Below, piece by piece: positions 45,873 through 63,349 of a stretch of DNA of 64,000 nt. The notes under the pieces are model-generated. The model did not search any database, was not told where the DNA came from, and worked only from the letters and a program-made list of their open reading frames with translations. Positions within the stretch are counted from its first letter, which is position 1. Every line of letters starts with the position of its first letter. The position numbers and the translations under genes are program-made. The stretch spans positions 19,580,001-19,644,000 of the forward strand of contig JALMGJ010000011.1 of NCBI GenBank assembly GCA_023362775.1, written 5' to 3'. Origin of the DNA: Charina bottae (Eukaryota; Chordata; Lepidosauria; Squamata; Charinaidae).

Positions 45873-46824
45873 GAAAAAGAGAAGGAGTGAGAAATATAAA
45901 TCTGCCCTGCCAATCATGCCCCTAAATGTTACTAGCCTAGGATCTGCTTTAAATTGGTCCACATTTACCTGTGAAAAAGTTTTCTGATTAGATATCTTCC
46001 AAAGTTTTTCTGCTGTGGTGGAAGCTTCACTTGTGCTAAAATGTTCTTGGGATTTAAGAGACAAGGGTGATCACCCAGTGCCTGAAGAAAAAGTGATCAT
46101 TGGTCTTACTGGCAATAAAATTCCAGGAACCAGCCTTGGCATTTAGGTGTTACTCAGTTCATACTTAACAGTTTCTAACTATTATTAATATCATGCCTTC
46201 AGGTAGCTCTTCTTGGACCCCACAAGCCATGTATTTAATATGTACCTGCCTCTCTCCTCATTTCCTTTCCCCATTTGCTCAAACTCAGGAGCAACCGCTG
46301 AATATTACTGGTTTCAGGCACAATACACCTCCCTTCTCTTCGATTGGTACCTCCCTTAAAGCTTACAAGAGCCCCGTAGGCATTTTTCTGCCCTTTCTGT
46401 GATAATGACTGAGGAAGCAGAGATGCCTTGGATTTTCCACCCGTTGTCTCTTTTCCATATGCGTTGTTAATCGCAGGAGAAGATGGTAGCACAAAAGGCT
46501 GGCTAAGCATTTAGGAATGAGAAAACAGATATTTAAAAAAAATTATTTGAAAGGAAAAAATGCTAGGAAAGGAGAAATTTGCAAGAATATTTGGATTTTT
46601 CTTATAGACTCCATAGCACACCCCTGGGGCAGCTGGAGTGTTATTTCCAGCATGTTGCTCTGCATGTTATAATGAAGTCTAGCAGTTTACAGAGGATTGA
46701 TCGCAAGAGAGCGGCGCATAGGGGGGATTGCAGCTGTAGTAGTTCTCTCATCACTTCCCAAGTTTCCTGTTACTATTCTCTGCCAGCCATTTCTTTTCCC
46801 CATCACAAGCCTGTTTCCCTTTTT

Positions 46825-46885
46825 TATTTTTTATTTATCCAACTTCTATCACCGCCCATCTCCCCCCACAAGGGGGACTCTGGGC
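46825..46885 (-). mobile_element. L2-like LINE 3' end fragment
   Basis: The reverse complement of 'ccgcccatctccccccacaa' with a TTTATTT tail matches the 3' end at 33095-33150. Confidence 0.65.
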
Positions 46886-46915
46886 GGTTTTGCTTTCCAG
46901 CGTGTCCTTCCACCT

Positions 46916-52089
<5,174 letters not shown>

Positions 52090-52147
52090 CTTTCCAAGCC
52101 AGTGACTTGCAATCAAAACAGCTTTCAAGAAGCTGCTGAGGTGCGCT

Positions 52148-53150
52148 TAACTGTCAATTCAATCTTTCAGAGGAGTTAGACTGGGCCAATACATAATTGG
52201 CTACTAAGCTGGCTGTGAAATAATCTTGACAACAACAGAAGGACCAAGAGGTATACTGTAGCAGCCTTCTTGTCTGAAATTGCAGTGCTTCCAAAGAATC
52301 CTTCTAAGCAGAGAGGGGGGGGGGAGCCAAAGGCTTATGGTTACATAATCCAGATTTCTCCTAATTTCAAAAAACAGTTTCGCATCAGAATTCCCCCCCC
52401 CCCCCGAAAAGCAAAAACAGATCAGAATCTCCTTTCCATGGAGAGTTTGGATAGACAGGATGTTGCAAAGCTGGTGAACTGGCCAATTTCATTTATTTAA
52501 ATTTATTTGAGTTTTTATATTACTAACCACTGATATCTCCTAATCCTCCTAAGGCTCTCCTAACACTGTGAGGTTTTTTTTTATAAAGTCAGGTAAAAAA
52601 ATGATACAGTATATAAATCTCAGGGGGGGTGTTATTTGCAAGTGTTGTGTGCAGGGGGCACATCCCATTGAAGAAAGACTATTTAAAATTGGGTATCAAG
52701 CATGTTTCCCCAACTGAGGTTTCAGGTGCAAAATTTTGGGGTGAGGAAGCTATTTCAGGGGAACCCAAACTGGCATCTACTTGCTCCTTTGCAATGGAAA
52801 ATTAGTGCTGGAAATTTAGAAGAAATTTGTTTAGCTCACATTTTAATATGAATTCCCCTAATCTATATGTGAACCAGAAAAAAGGTCTGTGCTGTTACTC
52901 ATTCTTCTCTAAATTTTGTGGTGCAATTAACAGATTTTTAAAATGTAAACAAATGCACAAATTAGGGACAAGATAAGAAACTTAGGCCCTCCAGATGTTA
53001 CTGAACTATAACTCTCAGCAACTTTTCAACTATCATGGTAAAGGGTTACGGATGTTGGCAGTTGCAGCAACAACAACAACAACAACAATGTAAACTAGTG
53101 CTGAAATAGATTACAAGTTTGGAAAAAATGAGACACTAAGTGCAACTGGA
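52148..53150. other. Upstream of the six-finger SCAN-KRAB gene, no recognised feature
   Basis: A possible acceptor of a 5' untranslated exon (minus strand 'gaattgacag') lies near 52148. G and C homopolymer runs occur at about 52313-52323 and 52393-52406. No clear promoter motif or repeat is recognised. Confidence 0.35.
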
Positions 53151-53151
53151 A

Positions 53152-53382
53152 AGCCAGTTTGGTCTCTAGTGGTTAAGACAAAGAGCTAGAAACCGGGAGA
53201 CCATGAGCTCTGGTCCCACCTTATGCATGAAAGCCAGCTGGGTGACTTTGGGCCAGTCACTCTCTCTCAGCCCTAGGAAGGAGGCAATGGCAAACCACTT
53301 CTGAAACCCTGCCAAGAAAACTGCAGGGACTAGTCCAGGCAGTCGCCGAGGATCTGACACGATTGAACTGGGGAAAAAAAGC
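53152..53382 (+). mobile_element. tRNA-derived SINE, complete (BovB-like tail)
   Basis: Head 'agccagtttggtctctagtgg', body 'ctgggtgactttgggccag', tail 'ggatctgacacgattgaac' then an A-rich run. The tail is a slightly diverged copy of 147-169. Confidence 0.85.
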
Positions 53383-53399
53383 GCAACCAACCTTAATAG

Positions 53400-56050
53400 A
53401 TGTGTCTTTTCATCTCCAGTTCCAAGATAAGTATTGGCTGTTAAATATCTTCTGATATGAAATTCCCTTTATTGACGCAACCTGGAATGTATATATCAAG
53501 GTTTCAAAACTCTCTTCATCAGCAGAGTGAAATATGGATTACAGCATCAGAACCTGCCTCTGGCAAAGCTTGTGAATATTTGGGGACGACAAAGCCGGCA
53601 TTGTTCCAATCTCAGAAGCCAGGTCTTCTACCAGAAGGGACGGGATACCTGGCCTCAGGACAAAGGTAGGCAATTCCCAGCCCCATTGGAAGCACTTCCA
53701 ATGGCAAGGGATACTGAGGGTTTTAGTTCAGCAATATTGGGGGTATCACAGGTTTCCTACTCCTGATTCAAAGCAACCTTCCTCAACCTGGATGCTTCAA
53801 CAGAACCAGCTTCCAGGATTCTCCAGCCTGCGTGGCTATTGCTGATTCATGGGAAGAAATGGCCAGACTAAGGACCGCTAGGAGTTAAAACAATCCAAAT
53901 TCCAGGTCGAGACAAAACAACTGGCCATATATTGGTTCCTCTTTAGGGACAGCGCCTTCTGCATTACCGGAAGCTTAAGGAGAATCACACACAGCTTTAC
54001 ATGTGCAGCTTTGCTACAGGCCAGCTGAGTTCAGAGACAGAGAATCATCTGCATACTGGCCTGTACTGTTCCTTATTATTCAGGTATATAAGACCTGAAT
54101 ATAAGGTATATAAGGTATATAAAAGGGTTTACAGTTGTTTCAGTTTCATTTTTTCATCTACCTCTTTTGTGGTAGTTGCTTCGGCTTGATCATGGTGCAG
54201 CATTATGTTTTGCCAGACCTGCCTCTAAGCAAGGCGAATGCCAGTCCCTTCCCCATCATCTCCCGTCCAGAACCTCAAGACTGGCTCAGATTCCATCCTT
54301 CGCAATAACTTTCAGTCCTTCTGAGGTGTAGAAGTATGAGCCAAACCTAGTGAGATCTGTCCTCTAGCTGTTCACGGTCATGTGCTTTTCTTGATATACG
54401 TGCTCTGGATCAAGGTTCATCTTTTCACAGAGAGATCAGCTCAAACGCCCAAGCCACTGCCTAACTCCTCCCCACCTTGCCTTCCAGCCCACAGGCCCCC
54501 TGCTTCTTGGGGTCAGCAAGCCACCACATCCAACACCCACCTTGTCCCAAGATCTGCCTCAAATAAGCGATCTATGACATAATATACTCATGACGCACAG
54601 GCTGGTATGTTGTAAACCAAACAACGCACCTTTTCCAGCTTCCTCCTCCACTGTTCCACTGAAGGGATTCCTTGACTCACCCTGGTGCTTTCCCAGATTT
54701 CCTTGCCGGTGCCTCTCTCTTCACGCTCCTTCTATGAAATCTTCTTCCTGCACCCCATCGATCCTCAAGTATTCTCTCTTGACTTTCCCTTGCAACTCTT
54801 CACATTTCTCAGGTCACACCTACATCTGGCGCAACTTTCCTCTAATGACCCCACAGACTATTTCTTCATCCAACACGCACCCTTCTGGATTTTCTCTTCC
54901 CCACCAATTGTCCGGTCCGTCTTCTGCCGTTCCTGTCTTTTGGCATCTGCCCCTTTGATCTTGCTGTCTCTTTTCCCACAGTCCTATTTGCTCAGACAGG
55001 CAGTTCCTGCTCTGTGGCTGTCCAATCATAGACATCTGGAGGCTACTTTTAAACCTCTGAATTAAGTGTGGGATAGGCAGGGAAGCCTGTCACTCCGAAG
55101 ACGCAAGACACCGTTTGTTTTTCCTCTGTCTCCACCACCAGTTCTGCCATAGCCAATCTCTCGCTCTGCCTTTGCCTTAGTCTCGTTCAGTCTTAGTTCA
55201 ATCCACAAATCCTTTGCTGATAGCAAACGTTGTTGCCAAGGGACATACAGCCCGGCATGCTTATGACCTCTCTTGCCACTGAGACACTCAACCAGGAAAG
55301 GGACTTTGAGAAGCACTGATTTTTTAACATAATCTATTGTCGGACTTTACCTGTACTCTGGCGCCACTAAGATGCATTGCCATCTTTCATCTCCTCCTCC
55401 TCCTCCTTTGATTAAAAAGATGCTGCATCTTATTGGAGAATCTGGAGCAACGCTGGCAAAAGTTTGTGCTGTCTTGTTCCTAAGGTGCCCAGGCTCTTCT
55501 TGCTGCCACACACTGCTTAGTGACTTGGTTGGAAATGCACACGGAAAAAACAACTTCTTAGGTGTGTCGATGAAGACTCTCTTCACCTAAGACTCTCTTC
55601 ATCTAAGGATCTTCCTAGGTGTGGAGCACTAAGCAAAATACATTTTAAAAAAATCAGTTACATTTATTATAGCCACCAAAGTGACTTTTGAGACGAGTTA
55701 TGAAAGCTCCTTTCTGCTGTAAACTTACTGCCTATCTGCAAGCAAAGCTGCTCCCTATCTCAGTGCCTTTGAAGAGTATTTATTTCAGAATGGGCGCAGA
55801 CGCTACTGGAGAAAGCGTTCTTCCCCTCCTGTACTGTAAATAGTTTCCATCTTAACCACATCAATAATCCAATTACCCCACAGACTTGTCCTAACATAGA
55901 GAAACACTGGGATAGAATATATGCATGTTTTTGTGCATCGCTTAATCAGATAAAGCTCTTTGCAGAGTAACCCATATAACAATAATTTTTGGTCACATAC
56001 AGTACACCCCATTAGTTAGTTTTTTTACTCAGTTATGCAACTGCCAGTGT
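53400..56050. other. Intergenic, no recognised feature
   Basis: Open frames at 54590-54958, 54685-55065 and 55062-55316 are Ser/Pro-rich or featureless and carry no family motif. No repeat with intact ends was identified. Confidence 0.4.
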
Positions 56051-56051
56051 T

Positions 56052-56056
<5 letters not shown>

Positions 56057-56092
<36 letters not shown>

Positions 56093-56182
56093 TTCTCTCT
56101 TTCTCTCTTTCTCTCTCTCCCTCTCTCTCTCTCTGTGTGGATGGATGGATGGATGGATGGATGGGGATAGATAGATAGATAG
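56057..56182. repeat. (CT)n, (GGAT)n and (GATA)n microsatellite
   Basis: CT-rich run of about 75 bp, then about six GGAT units and four GATA units. Confidence 0.93.
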
Positions 56183-56960
56183 TTTTCCCAGGCCTTTAAA
56201 TAGGCTACTGTAGATATGTAGCAAGTTTTTCCATCATGGCAAAGAAAATGCCTTCTGAAGCTTCATTTCTACAAGCAAGGCTTGGCTTGTCGCTGCGGGC
56301 TAGTTCAGATTGGGAGTTTCAGAAAGGCGATGTGAATATCATACTCCCAAAAGGCATCTGGCTGTCAAGTAGAATCTTGTCTACGCAGGAGAAAATTGTA
56401 GTCGCTGAAAATTATGAGGACTGGAATATCTGGAATAGGAAAGGTTGCACATGTTAATTAGGTTACCAACGCCAGATGTCTGTGGCTACAGTTAATAATC
56501 TAACTGACAGTACCTATATTTTCTGCATTCTTCTCCGAGATATGTGCTTGAACCTGAAATTCTGGATAACACCTTCTATGTCCGATACGACAGGCCCAAA
56601 TAGAGTTATATGAATGGTTAATATAGGAGTAGGGAATAAAGCAGAATAATTTGTGAAAGGAGTGCGGGATTTCTGTTTTGAACCTCCCTTTCATTTGTGG
56701 GTTTTTGTGTTGCATCTGGTTGTTGGGTTGTCTCCTTCATCTATCTGCAGGATGAAGCTTCCCAGCCAACTAAAGAAGCGTCTGGCAAGAATGGGGAAAT
56801 GCATCCTTGGGTATACAAACCCTTAAGATAGACATTTCTTGCTTCTCTTATGTGATGTTCTATTGTTGAAGGTAGCAAAACAAAGTTTATTACCCCCAAA
56901 TCCAAGAAAATAGGCCGGTAACCAAGTTTAGAGAACACAATTACTTTAGGAATAAGACTA
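56183..56960. other. Intergenic, no recognised feature
   Basis: It contains a 73-codon plus frame (56236-56457) and a 90-codon minus frame (56741-57013). Neither shows a motif I recognise. Sequence between about 56700 and 56960 may be debris adjoining the Penelope-like copy. Confidence 0.3.
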
Positions 56961-57298
56961 TGTCTATGAAGGTTCTCAGTCATCCAGGTGGAATTGTCTG
57001 TAGCTTGAATCATGTCAACTGGATTTCTATTTTCTCAGTGGAAACGTTTCGCTCCTTATCCAAGGAGCTTCTTCAGTCTGAGCAAAGTTAGTAAGGGAAT
57101 CCTTAAATATGTTTCTAGGTGGCTGTGTGACCTTGCACCTGGGGCTAGGTCATGGTTATTTTGAGATGTTATTTCTAAGTCCCTTTATCATCTAAAGGAG
57201 GATCGTTAAGATTACCATGCTGCTGTTGAGCTTGCGAAATGGTCTTAATCTTCCTAGGCACAGAAGACAAAGCAGGAAGGAAAATAGGGGAAAGATTG
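56961..57298 (-). mobile_element. Penelope-like element, 3' fragment (first direct copy)
   Basis: About 335 bp repeated with high identity at 57493-57830. It covers the 3' noncoding end and the last codons of the GIY-YIG ORF. It begins 'atgtctatgaaggttctcag'. A hammerhead-like fold lies at 57046-57076 on the minus strand. Coding sequence stops abruptly near 57298. Confidence 0.8.
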
Positions 57299-57492
57299 AT
57301 CACTCCCTCCTTAATGGATCTTTTGTAATAAGGAAAAAAAGGATATGAAATGATGGGGTGATGGTAGGAGGAGGATTACAAATGGAAGAAGTCATTGATT
57401 GCTTTCTTCCACCCCAGGTTTGGGAAGGGTAGCTGCATTTTAAAAAAAACCTTTTGGATGACCATCTATCATCATTCCAAAAAAGTAATAAA

Positions 57493-58770
57493 ATGTCTAT
57501 GAAGGTTCTCAGTCATCCAGGTGGAATTGTCTGTAGCTTGAATCATGTCAACTGGATTTCTATTTTCTCAGTGGAAACGTTTCGCTCCTTATCCAAGGAG
57601 CTTCTTCAGTCTGAGCAAAGTTGGTAAGGGAATCCTAAATATGTTTCTAGGTAGCTGTGTGACCTTACACCTGGGGCTAGGTCATGGTTATATTGAGATG
57701 TTATTTTTAAGTCCTTTTATCATCTAAAGGAGGATCGTTAAGATCACCATGCTGCTGTTGAGCTTGTGAAATGGTCTTAATCTTCCTAGGCACAGAAGAC
57801 AATGCGGGGAGGAAGATGGGGGAGAGGTTGTGCCTGAGGCCCCCACCTCTATTCAAGGAAGGATTTTCCAAGTTGGCATAAATGGATTCCTTGACCCCTC
57901 TCTCAAACCACCTATCTTCTCTGTCTGAAATGTGAACATTAATGTCCTCAAATGAGTGTCCTTTTTCCTTTAGATGAAGATAAACTGCTGACTCTGGTCC
58001 TGTGGTGTTACTTCTCCTGTGTTGGGCCATCCTCCTGTACAAAAGTTGTTTGGTTTCTCCAATGTAGAGTTCAGAGCACTCCTCACTGCACTGGATTGCA
58101 TAAACTACATTGCTTTTCTTGTGTTTTGGAGTTTGATCTTTGGGGTGTACAAGCCTCTGTCTTAGTGTGTTGGTGGGTTTGAAATATACAGGTATGTGGT
58201 GTTTGCCAAATATCCGTTTTATCTTTTCAGACACGCCAGCCATGTAGGGAATGACCAGGTTCTTTCGTTTACTCTGAGTCTCAGCCCTATCTGTCGCTGT
58301 TTTAGGTCTGGTAGATTTAGATTTGGTGAAGGCCCAATTTGGATATCCACAGGCCTTCAGGGCTGTTCTCAGGTGCTGATTTTCATTCTTTTTGGAATCC
58401 ATGGAGGTGGGGATGGTTTCTGCTCTGTGTGACAATGTCCTGATGACTCCTAGTTTGTGCTGCAGTGGATGGTGGGAGTCAAACATCAGATATTGATCTG
58501 TGTGTGTGGGTTTCCTGTAGATCCCTATTTCTAGCTTGCCACCGGTCCCAATGAGGACTTCACAGTCTAGGAATGCCAGTCTGTTGTCCTTGGTGTCTTC
58601 TCTGGTGAAGCTAATGTTGGCATCTATAGTGTTTATATGGTCCGTGAAGGCCTGTACTTCCTGGGCCTTGATTTTGATTTAGTACAGGATGACTGTACCT
58701 GGATCTGGTACCTTTAGTACAGGATGACTGTACTCAGTCATCCACCTGGATGACTGAGAACCTTCATAGA
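57493..58770 (-). mobile_element. Penelope-like retroelement with GIY-YIG endonuclease, 5' truncated
   Basis: The minus-strand frame is open from about 58680 to the stop at 57707. It encodes the end of the reverse transcriptase ('NRLAFLDCEVLIGTG', 'IGIYRKPTHTDQYL'), a linker, and a GIY-YIG endonuclease ('VVYAIQC', 'ELYIGETKQLLYRRMAQHRR', later 'GVKESIYANLENPSLNRGGG'). RT plus C-terminal GIY-YIG is the Penelope-like arrangement. The RT catalytic core is missing, so the copy is dead as it stands. The right end (about 58735-58770) carries an inverted copy of the element's 3' terminus. A 21-bp direct repeat lies just inside it at 58678-58698 and 58713-58733. Confidence 0.87.
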
Positions 58771-58865
58771 CATATAATGGTTACAGTGTTTTATAGTTCA
58801 ATGTGCTGTGTGAACCTAGGCAGTTGAAAGAACTCAGTAAACCATGGTTCAGCTAGCCATGGATT

Positions 58866-59885
58866 GATGCTGCTGCTGCTATCCGTTCAATTGTGTCCGA
58901 TTCTCAGCGATTCTATGGACCAGCTCTCTCCACATTTTCTGATCTTGTACAGCTTCTTTTAGTTGTTTTATGCTCTGGCTGGTGTCGAGTTTGATGGTGT
59001 CTAGCCACCGTGTTTTTTGGTGCCCTCGTTTCCTTCTTACTGCTGACCATTCCAAGCATTACTGCCTTTTCCAGTGAGTTTGATCGCATGACATGGTCGA
59101 AATAAGGCGGAATTTTGGGATTTTGCCCACCAGTGATATGTCTGGTCTTATTTATTTATTTATTATTTTATTTATTATTTCAATTTATTCCTTGCCCATC
59201 TCCCTTGCAAGGGACTCTCCAGTACTTGTTTGTCACCTTTGCTGACCAAGGAATGCCCAGGAGCCTTCTCCAACACCACAGCTTGAACAAGTCGATTTTC
59301 CTCCTGTCTAGTGTTTTCATGGTCGAACTTTCGCAACCATAGGTAGCTATGGGAAACACGGTAGTGCGGACTCATCTGCATTTAGTTGCCAGGCTGATGT
59401 CCTTGCTTTTCCATATTTGATTCATACTCATCATTGCTGTGTGACCCAGTTTATTTCTGGACTGCATTCACTGCTTTGATAAATCTGGGATCCCAGGAAA
59501 GTGAATTCTTGCACGCATTCGATCTCTTCACCGTCAATTGTTATTCTGACATTTCCATTCCTCGCAGTGGTCATGAGCTTGGTCATCATTTTGATGTTTA
59601 GGAAGAGGCCAATTTCCCCACTTTCTTCTTTAATCCTTTCGATCAGATGGTTTCTGAGAGGAGAATTGTGTTGTCAGCATATCAAAGATTGTTGATGTTC
59701 CTTCCTCCAATCTTTACTCCGATTTTTGATTCCTCAAGTTCCAGCTTCCTCACGATCACTTTGGCACACAGGTTGAATAAGAAAGGTGAAAGAATGCAAC
59801 CTTATCGTACTCCTTTCTCTATCTTGAACCAATCAGTGTCTCCATACAGTGTTCACACAGTGGCTTCCTGATTTGTGTACAGCGA
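58866..59885 (-). mobile_element. BovB LINE, degenerate 3' part
   Basis: The minus strand reads as BovB reverse transcriptase: 'LVQSLYTNQEATV', 'TDWFKIEKGVR', a stop, 'GCILSPFLFNLCAK' and 'GGRNINNL'. The catalytic motif is changed to YADN. Several stops interrupt the frame. The 3' end (58885-58907) carries the tail shared with SINEs here. An L2-like 3' fragment is inserted at about 59148-59222. Confidence 0.85.
59148..59222 (-). mobile_element. L2-like LINE 3' fragment nested in BovB
   Basis: TTTATT repeats followed by 'cttgcccatctcccttgcaa', the complement of the L2-like 3' end at 33095-33150, interrupting BovB sequence on both sides. Confidence 0.65.
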
Positions 59886-59929
59886 CTGCACCAACTTGAT
59901 GTGTTAGCACCCCTAGGTCTTCTAGGGCT

Positions 59930-60437
59930 ATGGATTAGCCATATTCTAATATTCTATATAGTCTAATATTAATATTTAATATTAATAATACAATTAATAT
60001 TAATAATTCTAATATTCTAGGGCCACGGATTAGCCTGTTGCAATTCATGCTGCAAATCTGGCAAAGTAAAATTCAGTTATCCTTTTTTCGTTCACCGTCA
60101 TTTTTGCAAATACACTTACTTCTGTGTACTGTGCATGAAAGTTCATTCTCATGCAATCTCACTTTTTGGAATACTACAAAGGGCAAACCCCCATTGCTTT
60201 ACACATAGAAAAAAACCTCAAGTTGTAAGTAGAACATGAAACTTACAGTTACTGTGATTTCTACAACTATGTGTTGTTCAGTGGAGTATTCCTAGACTAG
60301 AGCTGTGTTGCTTAATAGTTCTTACTAGCTGATTCTCAGTAGCTATGTTGCTTAGGACAATTGCTTAGCTAGCTTTTTCAGTGATATTTGATTAATCTGA
60401 ACAGAATGGACACATTGCACAGACTGCAGAAAAGCTA
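59930..60437. other. AT-rich intergenic sequence
   Basis: It has repeated AATATT/ATTAATA strings at about 59942-60020, with 'attctaatattcta' repeated. 'ggattagcc' occurs on both sides (59932 and 60027). No gene is seen. Confidence 0.4.
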
Positions 60438-61329
60438 GAGGTAGTCTTCGCTTAACAACCACAATTGAGACTGGAATTTTGGTTGCTAAACAAAGCTGTC
60501 ATTAAGCGAATCTGACCCGATTTTATGACCTTTTTTGTGGCGGTCATTAAGCAAATAACCATGGTCGTTAAGTGAATCATGTGGTTAAGCGAATCATGCG
60601 GTTCCCCATTGATTTGACTCACAAGGAAGTTGGGAAAAAGGGGTAGACCTTATAGCCCTTTTCCCCACTCCCCCGCCCTTTGGAATCCTCACTTCGGCTC
60701 TGGGATAAGTATGGAGGGGAAATTAATGTTTGCATTTACATCCATTGAAGAGGAAGAGATTACAAGAAAGTAAGCAAGTACACAATGGGGGAACACCCAT
60801 TGAAGGGAATGCCCTCAAGTACACAATGAGGGGAACACCCATTGAAAGGAATGCCTTGGGGCTGGCTGCTGGCAGCTGCAAGCCGGAGCCACTTAAGAAA
60901 GTCTTTGGGGGTGAAACTGATTAGGGTCTTTGTCAACTTCAGATAGCAGCACAAGCTGGCCAAGGGTGCTGATTAACCTGTGGCTAGCACCTTTTAGGGA
61001 AGTGCTGTGCTGAAGAGCAGCTCGGGAAGGGATAGCTTGTTTAAGCAATCTTTCCCTTCTGCAAGGGGGGAAATTTGGGAAGGTAAAAAGGGGAAAGGTA
61101 AAAAATACAACAAACACAACTTAGGCAGTTGACACAGGACAACGTGACCACGGGATGCTACGACGGTCATAAATGCGAACCAGTTGCCAAGTGCCCAAAT
61201 TGTGACCACGTGACCGTGGGGACGCTGTGACGGTCATAACTGTGAGCACTGGTTGTAAGTCAGTTTTTTCAGCACCGTCCTAAGTCTGAACCATCACTAA
61301 ACGAATGGTCATTAAGTGAGGACTACCTG
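60438..61329. mobile_element. Tigger-like element, 892 bp
   Basis: Ends GAGGTAGTCTTCGCTTAAC and GGACTACCTG, with TA on both sides (60436-60437, 61330-61331). The outer parts match the 8739 copy. The extra interior (about 60640-61120) includes two copies of 'caagtacacaatg...gggaacacccattga'. No transposase frame. Confidence 0.78.
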
Positions 61330-61331
61330 TA

Positions 61332-62340
61332 CTGCGAATTAGCTAACCCAAAGAAAAATATATATTAAGCGACTAACATCTGAAAGTTAGAGATGAAGAA
61401 TGAAAGAATTATTAAGCACAGATACCAAGGCTATACACAAATAACAGTTGAGTATTTGTTGCAAGATGATTAATTTAATGGAAAAAAGTCACCAGCATAA
61501 GTATCAGTCACATCCCAAACAAGTTTTCGTTGCCTATAAACAGATCCATGAAACACTAAGAGGCTTCCCCATTCCTCTTTTTTAAAAAATGGGGAGTGAA
61601 AATTATACCACAGGGTTGTATGCAATGCTTTGGTGGAAACTGAAGAAAATCCTTGCAATCTTATTGAGTTACCATATTTCAATTAAAGCAAAGACTTCAA
61701 ACAGAGCGAGCACAAGTGCATCTTGTAAGCAAAGGGTAGTTTGTAATGCTTTCATTTGCGATTCTGAAAAGTGATGCTTAGCCTGTCATTAAAGGCTGCG
61801 CTCTTGTACAGCCTCTGTGGCTTCTGAACATCTTTTTTGCACCCCTTAAAAACCTCTCCAAAAATTAGTAGTGTGGCATTTCGTGCCATGTTGAGGCAGA
61901 AAAGGTATGAAAAATGTACTGGGAAGCCAAAGTTTTTAACTTAAAGAAGTATTATTACATGAGAAAAAACAGCAGAGGAAAAAACAGCGGATATCCCTGG
62001 AAGGAGGGGGAGAAAATCTTAGCCTTACACTTTTCACATCACCATCCTGCCCAGCGTTGTCCTGAGCAACCCCACCTGGAAATTTGCTCATTTATGGTAT
62101 ATCATTAACTGCACACGTAACAGAGAACCTGGTGTGCACCAGTTCTTTTATTATTTCAATAATCCCCATCCAGCATTCCCGATTGTCAGATGCTATGGGA
62201 ATTGTAGTCCAAATCCTCCGAGGACAGCTGATTGCCTATAAACTCTCCCATCCAGGACTAGCCTTCTCTTTCCAAGGAACATATATTTTTATTCATTGGC
62301 GCAACTGAGCAAACTCCAATCATTATCACTGCGTGTATTT
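61332..62340. other. Intergenic, no recognised feature
   Basis: No intact repeat, exon or RNA gene recognised. A short 'gggaattgtagtcca' string near 62198 is typical of degraded hAT-like MITEs. Confidence 0.35.
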
Positions 62341-62379
62341 CCACGGCTATTTAGCGGTGAAACACTTATGCCGTGTAGG

Positions 62380-62560
62380 ACTCCGAGCATGCGCTGACGT
62401 TTCACTTGCTCACGCGGCACTAGTCCGGAAGTGACTTCACCCAACGAAGTCATGCGTTTTCCTCCTCGCTCCCGATCCTTTTCCTTGTGTCTCGTATCTT
62501 AACCTTCAGGGCAAGGAAAACTGGTCATTGCAAAGCGGCTCAGGGAACCTTTCTGAACGA
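62380..62560 (+). promoter_or_regulatory. TACO1: Candidate TACO1 promoter
   Basis: CpG-bearing sequence with an ETS/GABPA-type site CCGGAAGTGAC (62425-62435), a TGACGT core near 62395 and a pyrimidine-rich start-like stretch near 62460-62500. It lies about 1.1 kb upstream of the first TACO1 coding exon, which opens with an acceptor, so a noncoding exon is expected here. Confidence 0.5.
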
Positions 62561-63349
62561 AGGGCCGGGGAGTACGTTTTCACTGAAAAAATAAAGGGGG
62601 AAAAATTGGTATTGGAAAATTGACTTGCCGAGAAGAAAGAGTTAATTTCAGGCTCCTCCTCCCAAGGGGGGCGGAGCTCTTAGTGGAAAAATTCTGCAGA
62701 ATTCTGGGATTTTGTCCCGAAGTTACTCGTGGGTAGGTAAGGGGGAGCTGATTGAGAGAGAGAGGGCGGGAGTAACGGGTTAATTGCAGCAAATGATGGA
62801 AGGCGGCATTCCGACGTTGTCTGCCCTCGTCCGCTCTGACACTGAAGTCTTTCCGCATTTATTTAGAATCGCCAGTGTAAACTGTCTTCCCCGACCAAGG
62901 ACCCTTCGGACATTCTGAAACCAAGGTTGGGGCAGGCAGGTTTATGCCATAACAAGGGTAAATGCCGAAACGGAGCGTGGCTTGTTCTCTGGAAGTTATC
63001 CTGTACGTGTGAAATAAAGAGCAAAATAATATGTCAGTAGCAGGAAGAGGATCCTTGGAAGTGTAATGCAATTTTTAAAAAATGGAGAGCCAGCCCTTGT
63101 TGTTTTTTTGATAGCTGTCCTGCTCCTAAAATTTTGAGTGTAAAAATGTACTATTAGGTTTGGTTATTTTATGTTTTGCTATTTTACTGTTTGGCGTGGG
63201 AGGGTGGAACTCCAGAATTTACAGTTGCGTTTCTGAAACGTTCAGATAAACTATACACGTAGGTATACCTTTTGCGGAGGGGAGTTGTAATTATCCCACA
63301 CCAACTGAGCCATTTTTGTGATTTGGGTCTGTTTTTTGTACACCTTTTT
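62561..63349. other. Presumed first intron of TACO1, no recognised feature
   Basis: Moderately GC-rich on the left, then AT-rich. Frames at 62580-62858 and 62859-63071 (minus) show no motif. Confidence 0.35.

Noticed and set aside
45768..46064. Poly-histidine protein on the minus strand
   Set aside because: (GAT)n microsatellite read in one frame.
54590..55316. Ser/Pro-rich open frames of 84-126 codons
   Set aside because: No motifs, and overlapping frames are of similar quality. Likely chance.
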